Assembly (NCBI GenBank): GCA_026018925.1
Contig: JAKSZU010000029.1
Location: 11,714,363 to 11,778,362 of the forward strand
Source of the DNA: Tupaia tana
Taxonomy: Eukaryota; Chordata; Mammalia; Scandentia; Tupaiidae
Reading direction: 5' to 3'
Length of the DNA stretch: 64,000 bases
The position numbers and the translations under genes are program-made. How positions within the stretch are numbered: position 1 is the first letter of the stretch; every line of letters begins with the position of its first letter. Below the pieces are notes generated by a model, which was given only the letters and a program-made list of their open reading frames with translations, was not told where the DNA came from and searched no databases. Of the stretch, positions 1 to 10,835 are shown piece by piece.

Positions 1-128
1 GGAAAATGTAGGAGAAAGGATTGTAGTGTGGCCATCCCCCCTGGGGTGTGATTTCTCGCTTTCTGCCTCTCTGTTTCTCTCTCTTTCTGGTGAGCGCATG
101 CACCCTATAGCAAAAACCTCTCAAAAAA
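1..128 (+). mobile_element. tRNA-derived SINE, 3' part
   Basis: The pyrimidine-rich body, the stretch ending ccctatagcaaaaacctct and a short A tail match the 3' half of the full SINE at 4981-5249. The head lies outside the window. Confidence 0.8.
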
Positions 129-144
129 GTATTATTTTTATTTA

Positions 145-145
145 A

Positions 146-179
<34 letters not shown>

Positions 180-660
180 ATTTAACCAGAGAGCAAGAGA
201 AAATGAGAGAAACTAAGAAAGCATGCTGCTATTTCTCTGACTCATACCATAACTGTCCATATGAGAGGCCAGTGCCGCAACCATCATGCCACTTGCTGTC
301 CCCCTATATGCAACTCTTAAATTTTTGTATAATGTTACTAAAATAACTTTTTGGGTTTTATTTTGCCTATGGAAAAAGAGAACAACAACAAGAAAAAAAT
401 AGCTAGATAGCAAAAACAAAACAAAACAAAACAAAACACATGACATTTGACAACTAAGACCCTTATTGTAATTTAGAGTCTAGAAAAATCTGAAACTGCA
501 GATTTTCACGTATGTGTATGTCTTTGCTTCCAGTATATCTATCTGAAATGCAGACATTAATATACTGGTGTGTTTGATTATCTGTAATTTGCTCATTAGA
601 ATTCAGTTCTGTTATTCAGCTCAGAGTTAATATTCCTTACTGTAATCACTGTTGAAATTT
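145..660. other. OR-unit 3' flank with GAT microsatellite and old SINE scrap
   Basis: A GAT/GATGAT run lies at about 150-180. A minus-strand SINE scrap (183-300) follows, then single-copy-looking DNA that recurs at 12060-12560, 22280-23060, 34910-35540 and 63680-64000. In those places it follows a receptor coding exon, so an OR exon probably lies just left of the window. No coding potential is seen. Confidence 0.75.
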
Positions 661-663
661 CTT

Positions 664-933
664 TTCTTTTTTTTTTTTTTTTTGAGAGGTTTTTGCTATA
701 AGGCATGTGTGTTGGCCAGACAGACAGAGAGAGACAGAGAGACAGAAAGCGAGAAATCACCCCCCAGGAGGGATGGCCACGCCGCAATCCCTTCTTCTCT
801 ATTCTCCTCTCGGGATCTTGGGCATGCACGCACACGTGCCCGGCGTGTTTTAAGCCACCAGGTCCAGGACGTGAACCGCGGTCGCCTACATGGGAGTCCA
901 GCGACATAGCCATTACACTAACTACTGGTCCCC
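664..933 (-). mobile_element. tRNA-derived SINE, full length
   Basis: It reads T tract, gagaggtttttgctata, CT/GA-rich body and the inverted head ending ctggtcccc. This is the complete young SINE in reverse orientation, inserted in the 3' flank. Confidence 0.85.
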
Positions 934-959
934 TTCACTGTCAAAATTTGATAGCATAC

Positions 960-1205
960 TAGAGTACAGAGCTGGAAGCCACGGGAGGACTCTGATTCAA
1001 GTTCTGAGTCCAGTCAGCTTGAAATCTCACTGGATGGGTGTGTGGTCAGGATCCCGAGGACTGGAGGACTGGTGAAGGGAGTCTCAGCCTGCCCATGCCC
1101 TGCCCCTAGGGGGTGCTTCTCTCTCTTTGTATCTGTTTCTCTGTCTCCCTCTGGTTCTATCTTGTTTTCTTTCTTTTCTCATGTGAACCAACACATTCTA
1201 TTATG
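960..1205 (+). mobile_element. Second SINE family, ancestral copy
   Basis: It starts gagctggaagccac, contains a ctcactggatgggtg core and ends in an A-rich tail. Copies sit at the same place in other units (12575-12795, 23090-23330, 35580-35835), so it was present before the units duplicated. Confidence 0.75.
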
Positions 1206-1765
1206 AATAAAAAAATTATCAGTTACCTGAGTCAAATATTTGTATATAAAAAGTCAAATCTAAAAAAATAGTTGAACAAATATGGCCTTAGAGTCAGAGA
1301 TAGACTTGAAAATAATGAAGTCAACATTTCAATCTTACATTGTATTAACTATGCCCCATGTTCCTTGTTCATCCTGTTCATTCACTTATTGAAGTATGTA
1401 AAATTGGTGTCCACATGGAAGGGGATTTATTCATTGTGGTGAAGGATTGACTGGTGTGTTTTATGCTATTTTGTTAAATATCTTCCTGTTTCTTCTTGAA
1501 TACGTCAATGCTGGGTGTAATTACAAACTTAGAGTGCTTAAAATAAGTTACCTCCCCCTCTTTAAAATTTTATCATAACTGCTGAAGGGGCAGTGAATGA
1601 ACAGTCCTCAATATTATCCAATATATATTTTAGTGCTCAAGAATTCATGACCAGAGTTTGAAGACCTGTCCCAGTTGTTTGGTTCAGGGTCACAAATTTC
1701 CCATAAAAACATTCATGGTCATCAGATTTCTCTTAGTTACCCCAAGAGAACACCAATGCAGTCAC
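1206..1765. other. OR-unit 3' flank, distal part
   Basis: Non-coding DNA shared with 12800-13670, 29060-29400 plus 30380-30600, and 35840-36430. Its only use seen here is as a paralogy marker of the unit. Confidence 0.7.
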
Positions 1766-1769
1766 TTTT

Positions 1770-2029
1770 TCTAATTTTTTAAAACTTATTTATTTTTTAA
1801 CTTTGCTATAAAGCTCCTTGCCAGAGAGAAACAGAGAGAAAAGGGAAAATGAGAAATCACTCTGCAGGGGTGATGGCCACACTATAGTCACTTCTTCTTC
1901 AGTCTTCTCTCAAGATTTTGGAGATATGCACACATGTCCAGAATGATTTATCAAGCCACCACTGTGGGACTACATGCATTCAGCCATGCAGGATCCAGCA
2001 TCTTAACTGCCATGCCACCTGCTGACCCA
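1770..2029 (-). mobile_element. Older tRNA-derived SINE
   Basis: A diverged minus-strand copy ending with the inverted head gccacctgctgaccc. It lies at the left edge of a first-exon module, as do SINEs before other modules (7715, 13680, 36440), so it is probably ancestral to the units. Confidence 0.7.
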
Positions 2030-3010
2030 TGACAATTAAATTTTAACTCATCATTGGTCAAAGGTCTAATGACATATGGAGGCAGAAGAGTTTTACAGAG
2101 AACATATAATTCAACAGTATTTCAACTTGGTTTCTAGAGAACAGCAAATCAACAGGAAAATTTTCCTTTCTTCCCAGACCAGTGTCCACGAAGGAAATCA
2201 GCTACTAAGAGGTTGTAGTTATAAGGAGGAAATGTACCTAATGAGCAGACATAGGGAGCTGTAAATATTTCATCTGTCATTGTCTCTCAAGGAGTACAGT
2301 CTTGAGCTGTGCAAGCCATGGTTGATTTTTCTGGAATCTCCAGACTGGTGAGGGTTCCATGCTTAATTCTTTCATTGTGTCTTGTCTGGGGACAGAGCTG
2401 AAGTCTCCACCACCAACCATTTCCAGAGAAATTCACCCTTCCACAAGAAGACTGTCCTCTCTGAGAGCCCACATAGATGAGTCTTAGAGCCCGGGAGGTA
2501 CTGCAGGAACAGGTCAGAGAGCCTGGATGCCAGGAACACTACTCAAGGTCTCCTGAGAGCCAAACCAATCTAGCAAGAGCCGAGAGACTGATGCCTTTGG
2601 TTACTTGCCTGACAAAGTTATTCATCATTAATTTATTAAATATGTAAACAAGTCATGTGTTTGTCAGACTTAACAATGCGGGCATCGTTGTGGACAATTT
2701 AGTGATGCGACTAGACATCCAATTGGATGAGGGTCAAGAAAGAATGGGAGGAAAAAACTATTTTCCAGTAAATTAGAACATGTTCCCAGAAATGTGCAGG
2801 TCACGAAGTAGTAAATGTAGATTCAGAGTTGTGATGAGATGTGTAATAACTTTAGGGCTGGTTAAGGGATTTTTGAAATGAGTATATTTGTACATATTTC
2901 TGTATTTTTTGAAGGATCCAAATGAATTTGTTGTTTGCAATTCATACCTTGCAACTGTAGTTCATGAGATATACATTTTACAGTTTCTTCTTTTGTATGT
3001 CATGTCTGAA
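2030..3010 (+). other. First-exon module 1, orphan
   Basis: About 1 kb homologous to the eight other modules in the window. Homology stops near 3010 and no receptor exon follows, so this is a remnant of a unit that lost its intron and coding exon. Confidence 0.75.
2363..2476 (+). promoter_or_regulatory. Candidate OR promoter and exon 1 with dead donor
   Basis: The TTAATT box at 2363 and the ctggggac motif are kept, and the 114-nt spacing to the exon end is kept. The donor GT has become AT (tagATGAGT), so normal splicing from this copy is unlikely. The role is inferred from the paralogues. Confidence 0.5.
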
Positions 3011-3014
3011 TTCC

Positions 3015-3060
3015 AAACTTGGAAAAGAAACAGAAGTGAAAAGAAGAAAGAGAGAAAGAG

Positions 3061-3114
<54 letters not shown>

Positions 3115-3290
3115 TCCTCTCAGGAGGGATGGCATACTGCAATCCTTTCTCCTCTAATCTCTTCTTGGGATGTGGGCACTCATGCACATATGCCTAGCAC
3201 GATTTCCAAGCCACTGGTTCCAGGACTTGAACTGTGCAGTCAGTCATGTGGGATCCAGTGCTTTAACCTTCAGACTACCTGCTGACCTGG
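3015..3290 (-). mobile_element. SINE with expanded GA repeat
   Basis: A minus-strand SINE whose purine-rich body has grown into an uninterrupted GA run at about 3063-3111. The inverted head ends ctacctgctgacc. Confidence 0.7.
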
Positions 3291-3954
3291 ACTTTATTCT
3301 CCTTATTAAGATCAAGTTTTCTTATTTAGCCCAGTGAAAAGCAAAATCTGATGATTAAACTCTTGCCTCCAAGTGGAATGTACGTGAAAATAAAATCAGG
3401 ATAATTTGTTTTAATCTGCCTTAGAGTCAGAGATGACCTTTAATGTAATACAGCAACTTGTAATTATACATTATATTCCTATAGAAAATGAATCTTTTTC
3501 AGCTATATTTCTACTCATTGAGGAAGGACAGATTGTTGGTTGTGTGTGAGGGGTTGTATTTATTGGTGTATAGTGTTGTTTGGTGGGTTTTACTATTTCA
3601 ATATAGATACATACATCTTCCTGTTTCTACATGAGCACTCCCAGTGCCGCCTGTCAATATAAATCCTTCCATTGTTCTTAATGAAATTGCTCCCTCTTCT
3701 TAAATTTTGTTGTAGTCACTAGAGGAACAGTGAATGATCAATATCGATATCATCTACTATTGACTTCCAGTGTCTGGAGGAATCTCTCAAAACATTGTGA
3801 TCAATGGATGACTCACAAGAGAGCTTGAATTTCCGTCCAGTCTATGGTCAAGGTCGCAAGGTTTTCTGCATGATTAAGCATGTCCTTCCATCTCTCCTAT
3901 TTACCTGAAAAGGAACTACAATATTCTCCCCCACATGTTTTTAAAGTACACTGT
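3291..3954. other. Diverged copy of OR-unit 3' flank
   Basis: Marker phrases of the 1290-1760 flank recur here with many changes (the gccttagagtcagagat region, the tcttcctgtttct region, the ggaacagtgaatga region). It is the most diverged flank copy seen, so it probably comes from an early duplication. No gene is visible. Confidence 0.6.
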
Positions 3955-4051
3955 AGGGGCCAGGCTATGGCATAGTTGATAAGGCATTGGACTCCCACAT
4001 AGACGACAGCAGTTCAAGTCCTGGACCTGGTGGCTTGAAACTCACACCAGG

Positions 4052-4087
<36 letters not shown>

Positions 4088-4240
4088 TGTGGGTGTGCAT
4101 GTCAAAATCCCAGGAGGAGAATGGAGGAGACAGGATTGTGGTGGCCATTCCCCCTGAAGGGTGACTTCTCACTCTCCTTCTCTCTCTCTCAGGTGAGCAG
4201 ATGTGCCCTCTTACAAAACCCTAAAAATATCCCAGAGAAA
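3955..4240 (+). mobile_element. tRNA-derived SINE with GT microsatellite
   Basis: The head reads ggggccaggctatggcatag. A GT run (4053-4085) has replaced the usual gtgtgcgtgcgtg stretch, and the tail ends in acaaaagaaac. Confidence 0.75.
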
Positions 4241-4476
4241 CAAAAGAAACAAACACTGCATTACATGAATATGTAAAATTTAATGTGTAATTCTAATAGA
4301 AAGGATAATGTTCATAACATCAAGTAAAGAGAAATGTTAGAAATGATGGATGTGTTTATTCCCTGAGAACCACATTTACATTTATGGAATGGGGACGACC
4401 ACCCTGTACCAGCTAATGGAGCTGAAAACTCACACCCATATATGTGAACACATAGGAAGTCCTTTATAATCTCATT

Positions 4477-4738
4477 TTTTTTTTTCTGGAGAGGTTTTTG
4501 CTATAGGGAGCGTGCACTCGCCAGAAAGACAGAGAGAGACAGAGAGACAGAGAGTGACAAATCACCCCCCAGGGGGGATGGCCACGCCGCAATCCCTTCT
4601 CCTCCATTCTCCTCTTGGGATCTTGGGCATGCACGCACATGCGCCTGGCGTGAGTTTAAGCCACTGGGTCCAGGACACGAACCGCGGTCGACTACATGGG
4701 AGTCCAGCGACATAGCCATTACTCTAACTGCTGGGCCC
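4477..4738 (-). mobile_element. tRNA-derived SINE, full length
   Basis: T tract, ctggagaggtttttgctata, body and inverted head ending gctgggccccc are all present. Confidence 0.85.
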
Positions 4739-4739
4739 C

Positions 4740-4980
4740 CAATAATCTTATTTTTTTATATTAAAAGAAAACTTGATAGAAAGTTGGAATGGGTAGAAAT
4801 ATAAAGAATAAACATTTGTACAAGCTTGAAAACACAGCCAAGTAGAAATTTAGACATACAAAATAAGGAAAACACACAAAATAAGGTAAACCTTCATGTT
4901 CACAGTCAATTACTTTTCTGCCTTAATGATCAAGGGCCTCAACATCAGAAACACATCTACCTTTATAAGTGGGAAATACC
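4740..4980. other. Unassigned AT-rich spacer
   Basis: About 240 bp with no repeat, unit homology or reading frame that I recognise. It carries the left target-site duplication of the next SINE. Confidence 0.5.
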
Positions 4981-5249
4981 GGGACCAGCAGTTAGCGTAA
5001 TGGCTATGTCGCTGGACTCCCACGTAGTCGACCGCGGTTCGAGTCCCGGACCCGGCGGCTTAAACTCACGCCAGGCGCGTGTGCGTGCGTGCCCAAGATC
5101 CCGAGAGGAAAATGGAGGAGAAGAGATTGCGGCGTGGCCATCCCCCCTGGGGGGTGATTTCCTGCTTTCTATCTCTCTGTCTCTCTCTGTCTGTCTGGCG
5201 AGCGCACGCGCCCTATAGCAAAAACCTCTCCAAAAAAAAAAAAAAAAAA
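4981..5249 (+). mobile_element. Young tRNA-derived SINE, full length, perfect TSD
   Basis: This is a near-consensus copy: head gggaccagcagttagcgtaa, tRNA B-box-like ggttcgagtccc, GA/CT-rich body and an A tail of about 18. The 12-bp duplication agtgggaaatac flanks it at 4968-4979 and 5249-5260, which marks L1-type target-primed insertion. CpG-rich positions are little decayed, so it is young. Confidence 0.92.
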
Positions 5250-5329
5250 GTGGGAAATACTACTCCCAGTTCAGAGGGCTAAATATCTCCAACTTGACTT
5301 TAAGTTTGTTCTGATACTTATGTGAAACT

Positions 5330-5680
5330 TATTATGAAATGCCCTTACCACAGAGAAATTCAATGAATGAATGAAAAGGCATGAAAGTTCACCTGAATAA
5401 AATTTTTAAATAATTATTTATTTTTGTTAATTATTATTATTATTTCTAAATTTACCAAAGGGTACATGCACTCACCAAGGAGAAAAATAGAGAGGGAAAG
5501 TGAGAAAGCAAGTCACCAGTGCTAAGATTTGAACCATGGTCAGCCACATGGGAGTCCAGTGCCTTAACCACCACATCACCTGTCAGTCTCAATTCTAAAA
5601 TTTCTAATTGTTTTGACAAAAGTGTCATGAAGCCATAACATGTAGTGCTCATGGTGACTTAAGTGGTTTTAATAATATTA
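5330..5680. repeat. Local tandem duplicate, copy 1
   Basis: This segment, including a truncated minus-strand SINE at 5455-5590, recurs at 6835-7460. Shared points include the gagaaatt boundary, the ttgttaattattatta stretch and the SINE scrap. Confidence 0.65.
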
Positions 5681-5799
5681 GATTATATCCAAGTAATTTT
5701 TCCGTAAAGGCTGGAAGAAATTAGAATATTAGGTATAAAGTGATATATAGTTGGTGGGGGCATTTTCTTTAAAAAAATGTAAGGTAAGTTGTATTTGAG

Positions 5800-6187
5800 C
5801 ACCTTTCTCTGCATTGTTAATTATCAATGCACATTAATCTATAATTGTCCCCAAGTTAACAGTTTAATTAAAAGTAATACATGAAAAAACTAAAAGACTG
5901 AAAGGACATTTCACAGACACAAGAATCAAAAAGTTAGTGTCTTTGACTTCCTTGACATGCAATGCAGTTATGCTTTGAGAACTCACATCACATGCTATAA
6001 AAATGTACAGTGATTAAACATAAATAATATTAAAAAAATTTTAAAAACTATATAAACTTATGAAAAAGTAAATGACATGAACTGTCTTTTCTTTCACAGT
6101 TGAGGTCTTGACATCTTTCCCTTTTTCTCTTGGACTTATATTTTCTTCATTTGTCCCATGTCTACAACCTGAGACCTGGATAGATCT

Positions 6188-6227
<40 letters not shown>

Positions 6228-6760
6228 GGTTTTCGCTATAGGGTGTGTGCGCCTGCCAGACAGACAGAGGGAGACAAAGAGACAGAAAGCGAGAAATCAC
6301 CTCCCAGGGGGGGATGGTCACGCCACAATCCCTTCTCCTCCATTCTCCTCTTGGGATCTTGGGCATGCACGCACACGCGCCCAGCGTGAGTTTTAAGCCA
6401 CCGGGTCCGGGACGTGAACCACGGTCGACTCCGTGGGAGTCCAGCGACATAGCCATTATGCTAACTGCTGGTTCCCAGACCTGGATAGATCTTGATGAAG
6501 TTTCAATCAAAGCTCCATCCTTACTCAGCTCATGATCAAACCATCCTGACTCTCATTTCTGTAATGTATCATGAATTTGCTAATAGTGTGTCCTAGTAAA
6601 ATGGTATTGTGTAAAAATTAAATAGAACAAGCCACATAAGTTTCCAACCTCAGTCCAATGTGCCTAAAGAGGTCAACATAAATCTCTTGTAATTAACCAA
6701 TGTTACATAAATGAGAGACTAAATGACAATTTAAAAAATTTTTTTTAAATATTTTTGAGA
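5800..6760. other. Type-B OR-unit segment
   Basis: Non-coding DNA homologous to 50450-51060, which also lies before a first-exon module. The shared segment ties the 10836 receptor unit to the 54314 pseudogene unit. The only addition is the SINE at 6189-6477. Confidence 0.75.
6189..6477 (-). mobile_element. Young SINE with 17-bp TSD and paralogous empty site
   Basis: A reversed full SINE with a T tract of over 30. Duplications agacctggatagatctt flank it near 6172-6188 and 6478-6494. The homologous site at about 50804-50823 has one target copy and no SINE. Confidence 0.92.
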
Positions 6761-7460
6761 TTTTTGTGATAGAGCGTGTCCACTTGCAGGAGAGAAACAA
6801 AGAAAAAACAGAGAGAGGGAAAGTGAGAAATTTATTACAAAATACCCTTACCAGGGAGAAATTAAATAAATGAATTGAAAGGCATGAACATTCACTTAAA
6901 TAAAAAATTTTTATTGGGCATTTTAAAATTTTTAATATAATTTTTTTTAATTAAAAACATTTTTAGACATTCAATCACATTATTTAGCTTACAAAGTGAA
7001 CATTTCAATATGATAACATTTCTCCCCAGTCCAGTTGATCAAAATACCTTCAATAGCAAGTTACCTAAATAAAATTTTTAAATAATTATTTTTTATTTTT
7101 GTTAATTATTATTATTATCATTTCTAAATTTGCTAAAGGTTACATACATGCATTCACCAAGGAGATGGATAGAGAGGGAAAGTGAGAGAGCTAGTCAGCC
7201 ACAGGAGATGGCGCTGCTGCAATACCGTCTCCTTTATTGTCCTCTTGGGATTTAAAGCACACATGCACATGCACCTGGCCTGATTTTCAAGCTGTTGGGT
7301 TTGGGATTTGAACCACAGTTATCCACACTTCAAACACCATGCCACCTGTTAGCCCCAAATGATAATTCTCAATGCATGTTATGAGTGTAAAACTCCCAAA
7401 CGTTTTGTCAAAAACATTATGAAACTAAGGATTATCGTGACTACATATGGTTTTGTAGCA
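6730..7460. repeat. Local tandem duplicate, copy 2, with SINE and L1 scraps
   Basis: It matches 5330-5680. It also carries an old minus-strand SINE scrap (6740-6840), an antisense L1 3'-end scrap (6900-7075, containing the tagcttacaaagtgaa motif) and a minus-strand SINE at 7130-7360. Confidence 0.6.
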
Positions 7461-7714
7461 TGTGAACACAGTTCTCTCCCATGTTGAAGTGGCAATGTTA
7501 TCAGTTTCTGGAGATACCAACTGCTGTGTCTCCTCTGCAGTTTATGCTTTGGAAATCCAAAGGGCTAGTGAGGACAAATTCCTCAGTTAGATTTGAAAAC
7601 ATTTTAGTTTATTTTATGACTTGTTATTTACATTCAATCATTGTGCATTTCTATAGCATGCAATATTTTTCTCAAGACATACACATGGAGTATGTGACAA
7701 TAATTTTTTTTTTT
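7461..7714. other. Unassigned spacer
   Basis: About 250 bp without recognisable repeats or convincing coding content. Confidence 0.4.
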
Positions 7715-7962
7715 AGCTTTTGCTGTAGGGCACATGCACTCACCAAGAGAGGTGGAGAAAGAGAGAGACAGAAGGAAATGAGAAATCACTTCCGAAAGGC
7801 ATGGCCATGCCTTTCCCTTCTGCTCCAGTCTCCTCTCAGGATTTTGGACACACACGCACATGTGCCCAGCGTGATGTTTAATCCACTGGGTCTGGGACTG
7901 GAATCATGCATTCAGCCAAGTGGGATCCAGCACCTTAAGCTCAATGCCACATGCTGACCTGT
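7715..7962 (-). mobile_element. Older tRNA-derived SINE
   Basis: A diverged minus-strand copy ending at the left border of module 2, in the same relative place as the SINE at 1770-2029. Confidence 0.7.
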
Positions 7963-8300
7963 GACTTTTAAATTTTAACTCAACAGTTGGTAAAAGGTGC
8001 TAATGACCTTTGGAGGTAGGAGAGTTCCCAGAGAACATGCAATAGAGACTGAATTCATCACATTTTTGTCTTGGTCTCTCAAGAGCAGCAAATTACAGGA
8101 AAATGTTCTTTCCTTTCCAGACCAGTGTCCATGAGGGAAATTAACTGCTAAGAGGTTCAAGTTATAATGAGAAAATTCATCTAATGAGCAGATATAGGGT
8201 GCTGTAAATATTTCATCTGTCATTGTCCCTCAGAGAGGATAACCTTCGGCTGGACAGAGTTGAATTTTCTGGAATCTCCAGTCTGGCTAGGGTACCATGC

Positions 8301-8414
8301 TTAATTCTTTCGTTGTGTCTTATCTGGGGACAGAGCTGCGGTCTCCACCACTAACTATCCAGGTAGAAAGTCACACTTCCACAAGAAGACTGTTCTCTCT
8401 GAGAGCCCACACAG
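8301..8414 (+). promoter_or_regulatory. Candidate OR promoter and non-coding exon 1
   Basis: TTAATT at 8301-8306 is a homeodomain-type box. The motif ctggggac at 8324-8331 resembles, on the reverse strand, half of an Olf1/EBF site. The stretch ends in acag|gtgagt, a consensus 5' splice site with GT at 8415-8416. The partner acceptor is AG at 10825-10826, giving a 2412-bp intron. Homeodomain plus EBF-like sites are typical of OR promoters; their use here is inferred. Confidence 0.6.
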
Positions 8415-8966
8415 GTGAGTCTAAGAGCCTGGTAGGTACCACAGAAAGAGTTCAGAGAGAATGGGTGCCAGGAACATCTACCTGAGATCACCAGACAGCC
8501 AAACCAACCTAGCAAGAGCCGAGATATTGATGTGTTTGGTTACTTGTCGATCAAGGTTATTTCTCATTAATTTATTTAAAATGTTAACAAGCCAGGTGTC
8601 TGTTAAACTTAGCAATGCAGGCAGCATTGTAGACAGTTTAGTGATGGAACTAGACATCCAATTGGATACGGATGAAGAAGAATAAGAGAAGTAAAATGGT
8701 TTCAGTCAAATTAGAACATGTGCACAGAAATTTGCAGATAAAAAAGTAGGAAAAGTAAAATCAGAGTTGTGATGAGATGTGCAATGACTTTAGGGTCTGT
8801 TAAGAAGTTTTTGAAATGAGTATATTTGTGCATATTTCTTATTTTTAGGATTCAGATGAATGGGTTGCTTGTAATTCAAACCTTGCAACTATACTTCATG
8901 AGATATACTTTTCACAGTTTCTTCTTTCACATTGAGCATTCACATGAAAAATTTTATTCTCATGTT

Positions 8967-9221
8967 GGGACCAGCAGTTAGTGTAATGGTTATGTCACTG
9001 GACTCCCTCGTAGTTGACCGCAGTTCAAGTGCTGGACCCAGTGACTTGAACTCATGCCAGGAGCATGTGCGTCCGTACCTAAGATCCTGAGAGAATAGAG
9101 GAGAAGGGATTGCGGCGTGGCCGTCCCCCCGGGGGGTGATTTCTCACTTTCTGTCTCTATGTCTCTCTTTGTCTTTCTGGCGAGCGCGCGTGCCCTATGG
9201 CAAAAACCTCTCCAAAAAATT
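8967..9221 (+). mobile_element. Young SINE with long TSD
   Basis: Full-length copy starting gggaccagcagttagtgtaa. Its target duplication aaaaattttattctcatgtt lies at 8947-8966 and reappears, with two extra T, at about 9214-9236. Confidence 0.9.
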
Positions 9222-9465
9222 TTTTATTCTCATGTTAAAATGAGAATATTAAAGAGTTTTTACTTACAGCTATTTTTATGCAGGTAAAATTAAATAGGTT
9301 TATGAGTCTGTTAACTTTTTAAATTATTGCAAATCATGCCAGTGTTATGGTTTTATGTTCTGGTGGTCTGAGTTTAGTTATTCTTTTGATGTTTTTCTTT
9401 TATAATGAATTGAAGTTTTAAAATAAAATTTTCAGAATAACTTTGAATTATTTTATGTTATATAT

Positions 9466-9488
9466 ATGTGTGTGTGTATAAATATATT

Positions 9489-9557
<69 letters not shown>
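9466..9557. repeat. TA/TG dinucleotide microsatellite
   Basis: Alternating TA and TG blocks, the longest TG run near 9500-9533, followed by TA. Confidence 0.9.
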
Positions 9558-9664
9558 GGTGAATGTGGAAAGTTAATATTTAGTCTTATCAAATCTAATA
9601 GGCCATCATATTGTGTACACACATCCACTCCAAATTTTTATTAATGTAGAAAAATTCTATGTCA

Positions 9665-9930
9665 AGCTACTTTTTTTTTTGGCCATAGGGTATGTGTACT
9701 CACCTGAGAGAGAGAGACACAGAAAGACAGAGAGAAGGAAAGTGAGAAATCACCCTTATGGTTTGTCCACACTGAAATCCTTTTTCCTCCATTTTCCTCT
9801 TGGGATTTAGGGCACACATGCACACATGTCCAGTGTGCCTTTTCAAGTCGCTGGGTTTGGGTCTCAGACCATGAGTGGTCATGCTGGTGTCCAGCATGTT
9901 AATCTCTATGACACCTGCTGACCTCCCAAG
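9665..9930 (-). mobile_element. Older tRNA-derived SINE in intron
   Basis: Minus-strand copy shared in position with 32640-32910, 44380-44640 and 53030-53280, so it is ancestral to the units. Confidence 0.75.
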
Positions 9931-10107
9931 TGAGGAGAGATCTATTTTGATCCATGGAATACTTTTGAAATAAAATAATGAGTGACGCCACTTAACTAAG
10001 GTATCTGAAGTAGTCAGTCATGGAAGCAGACAACAGAATGGTGGTTGCCAAAAAACTGGTGAAAGAGGAAAACAGAGTTGTTTTTCAGTGGATATAAAGT
10101 TACAGTT

Positions 10108-10365
10108 ACTGGGCCAGCTGGTGCTGTGGTGGTTAAGGCTGCTGGATCGCACATGGTTGACTGTCAGTTCATGACCCAGACCTGGCAACTTGAAAAAAGT
10201 ACCAGGCATGTGTGCATGCACTCCCAATGTCCTGAGAGAAGAGAGGATTGTGGGATGGCCATTCCCTGACTGTGTGTGTGTGTGTGGGGGGGGGGGGGGG
10301 TGATTTCTTACTTTTTCTCTCTCTCTCTGTCTCTCCGTCTGGTAAGTGGATGTGCCCAATAGTAA
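10108..10365 (+). mobile_element. Ancestral intronic SINE
   Basis: The head reads gggccagctggtgctgtggt. The same plus-strand SINE stands about 0.5-0.7 kb upstream of every receptor exon (19975, 33143, 38715, 45040, 53775, 61935), so it marks the intron of the founding unit. Confidence 0.8.
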
Positions 10366-10604
10366 AACTAAAACAAAACAAAATCCAATGGAAACATCAT
10401 ATTATACTCCATAAATATGACCTACTACTATTTGTCAAGGGTGTGTGTGTGTGTGGGGGGGGTGATTTCTTACTTTCTCTCTCTCTCTCTCTGTCTCTCC
10501 GTCTGGTAAGTGGATGTGCCCAATAGTAAAACTAAAACAAAACAAAATCCAATGGAAACATCATATTATACTCCATAAATATGACCTACTAATATTTGTC
10601 AAGG
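10271..10604. repeat. Tandem duplication of about 164 bp
   Basis: The stretch from the TG/G run to gtcaagg (ending 10440) is repeated at 10441-10604 with almost no differences. It covers the SINE tail plus unique intron sequence, so it arose recently in this unit alone. The other receptor units have one copy. Confidence 0.9.
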
Positions 10605-10835
10605 AAAAAAAAGTTAAAAATCCCATAGGTTACTTGAACAAAGAAGTCAGACAACAAGTCTTAGCAAACATGACAGTATGAAAGCCTAAAGGGGATTAAA
10701 TCCATACAAAAACATAAAACAAAACAAAAAAACAACCTCTTGACTGCAAAATATTAACTCTGGCATTTCAGCTTTGCAAGAATTCCTGTTCATGTCAAAT
10801 TAGTCATCTTATTTTCTTCTTTTCAGATAGTCATC

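Larger units (their letters stand above)
7963..9640 (+). other. First-exon module 2 (belongs to the 10836 receptor)
   Basis: Module homologous to 2030-3010 and seven others, interrupted by a young SINE at 8967-9221 and a TA/TG microsatellite at 9466-9557. It lies 2.4 kb upstream of the receptor exon. Confidence 0.75.

Noticed and set aside
596-913. Reading frames of 60-130 codons recurring with phrases like MAMSLDSHVVDRGS or ARNHPPGG
   Set aside because: They occur on both strands wherever the tRNA-derived SINE occurs and are translations of the repeat, not genes.
2978-3187. Ser/Leu or Glu/Arg-rich small proteins over GA/CT runs (also 60366-60686 and 58116-58313)
   Set aside because: They are translations of microsatellites within SINEs.
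3955-4240. A tRNA gene suggested by the ggttcgagtccc-type B box
   Set aside because: The head is tRNA-like, but it is the 5' end of a SINE present dozens of times and lacks a full cloverleaf.
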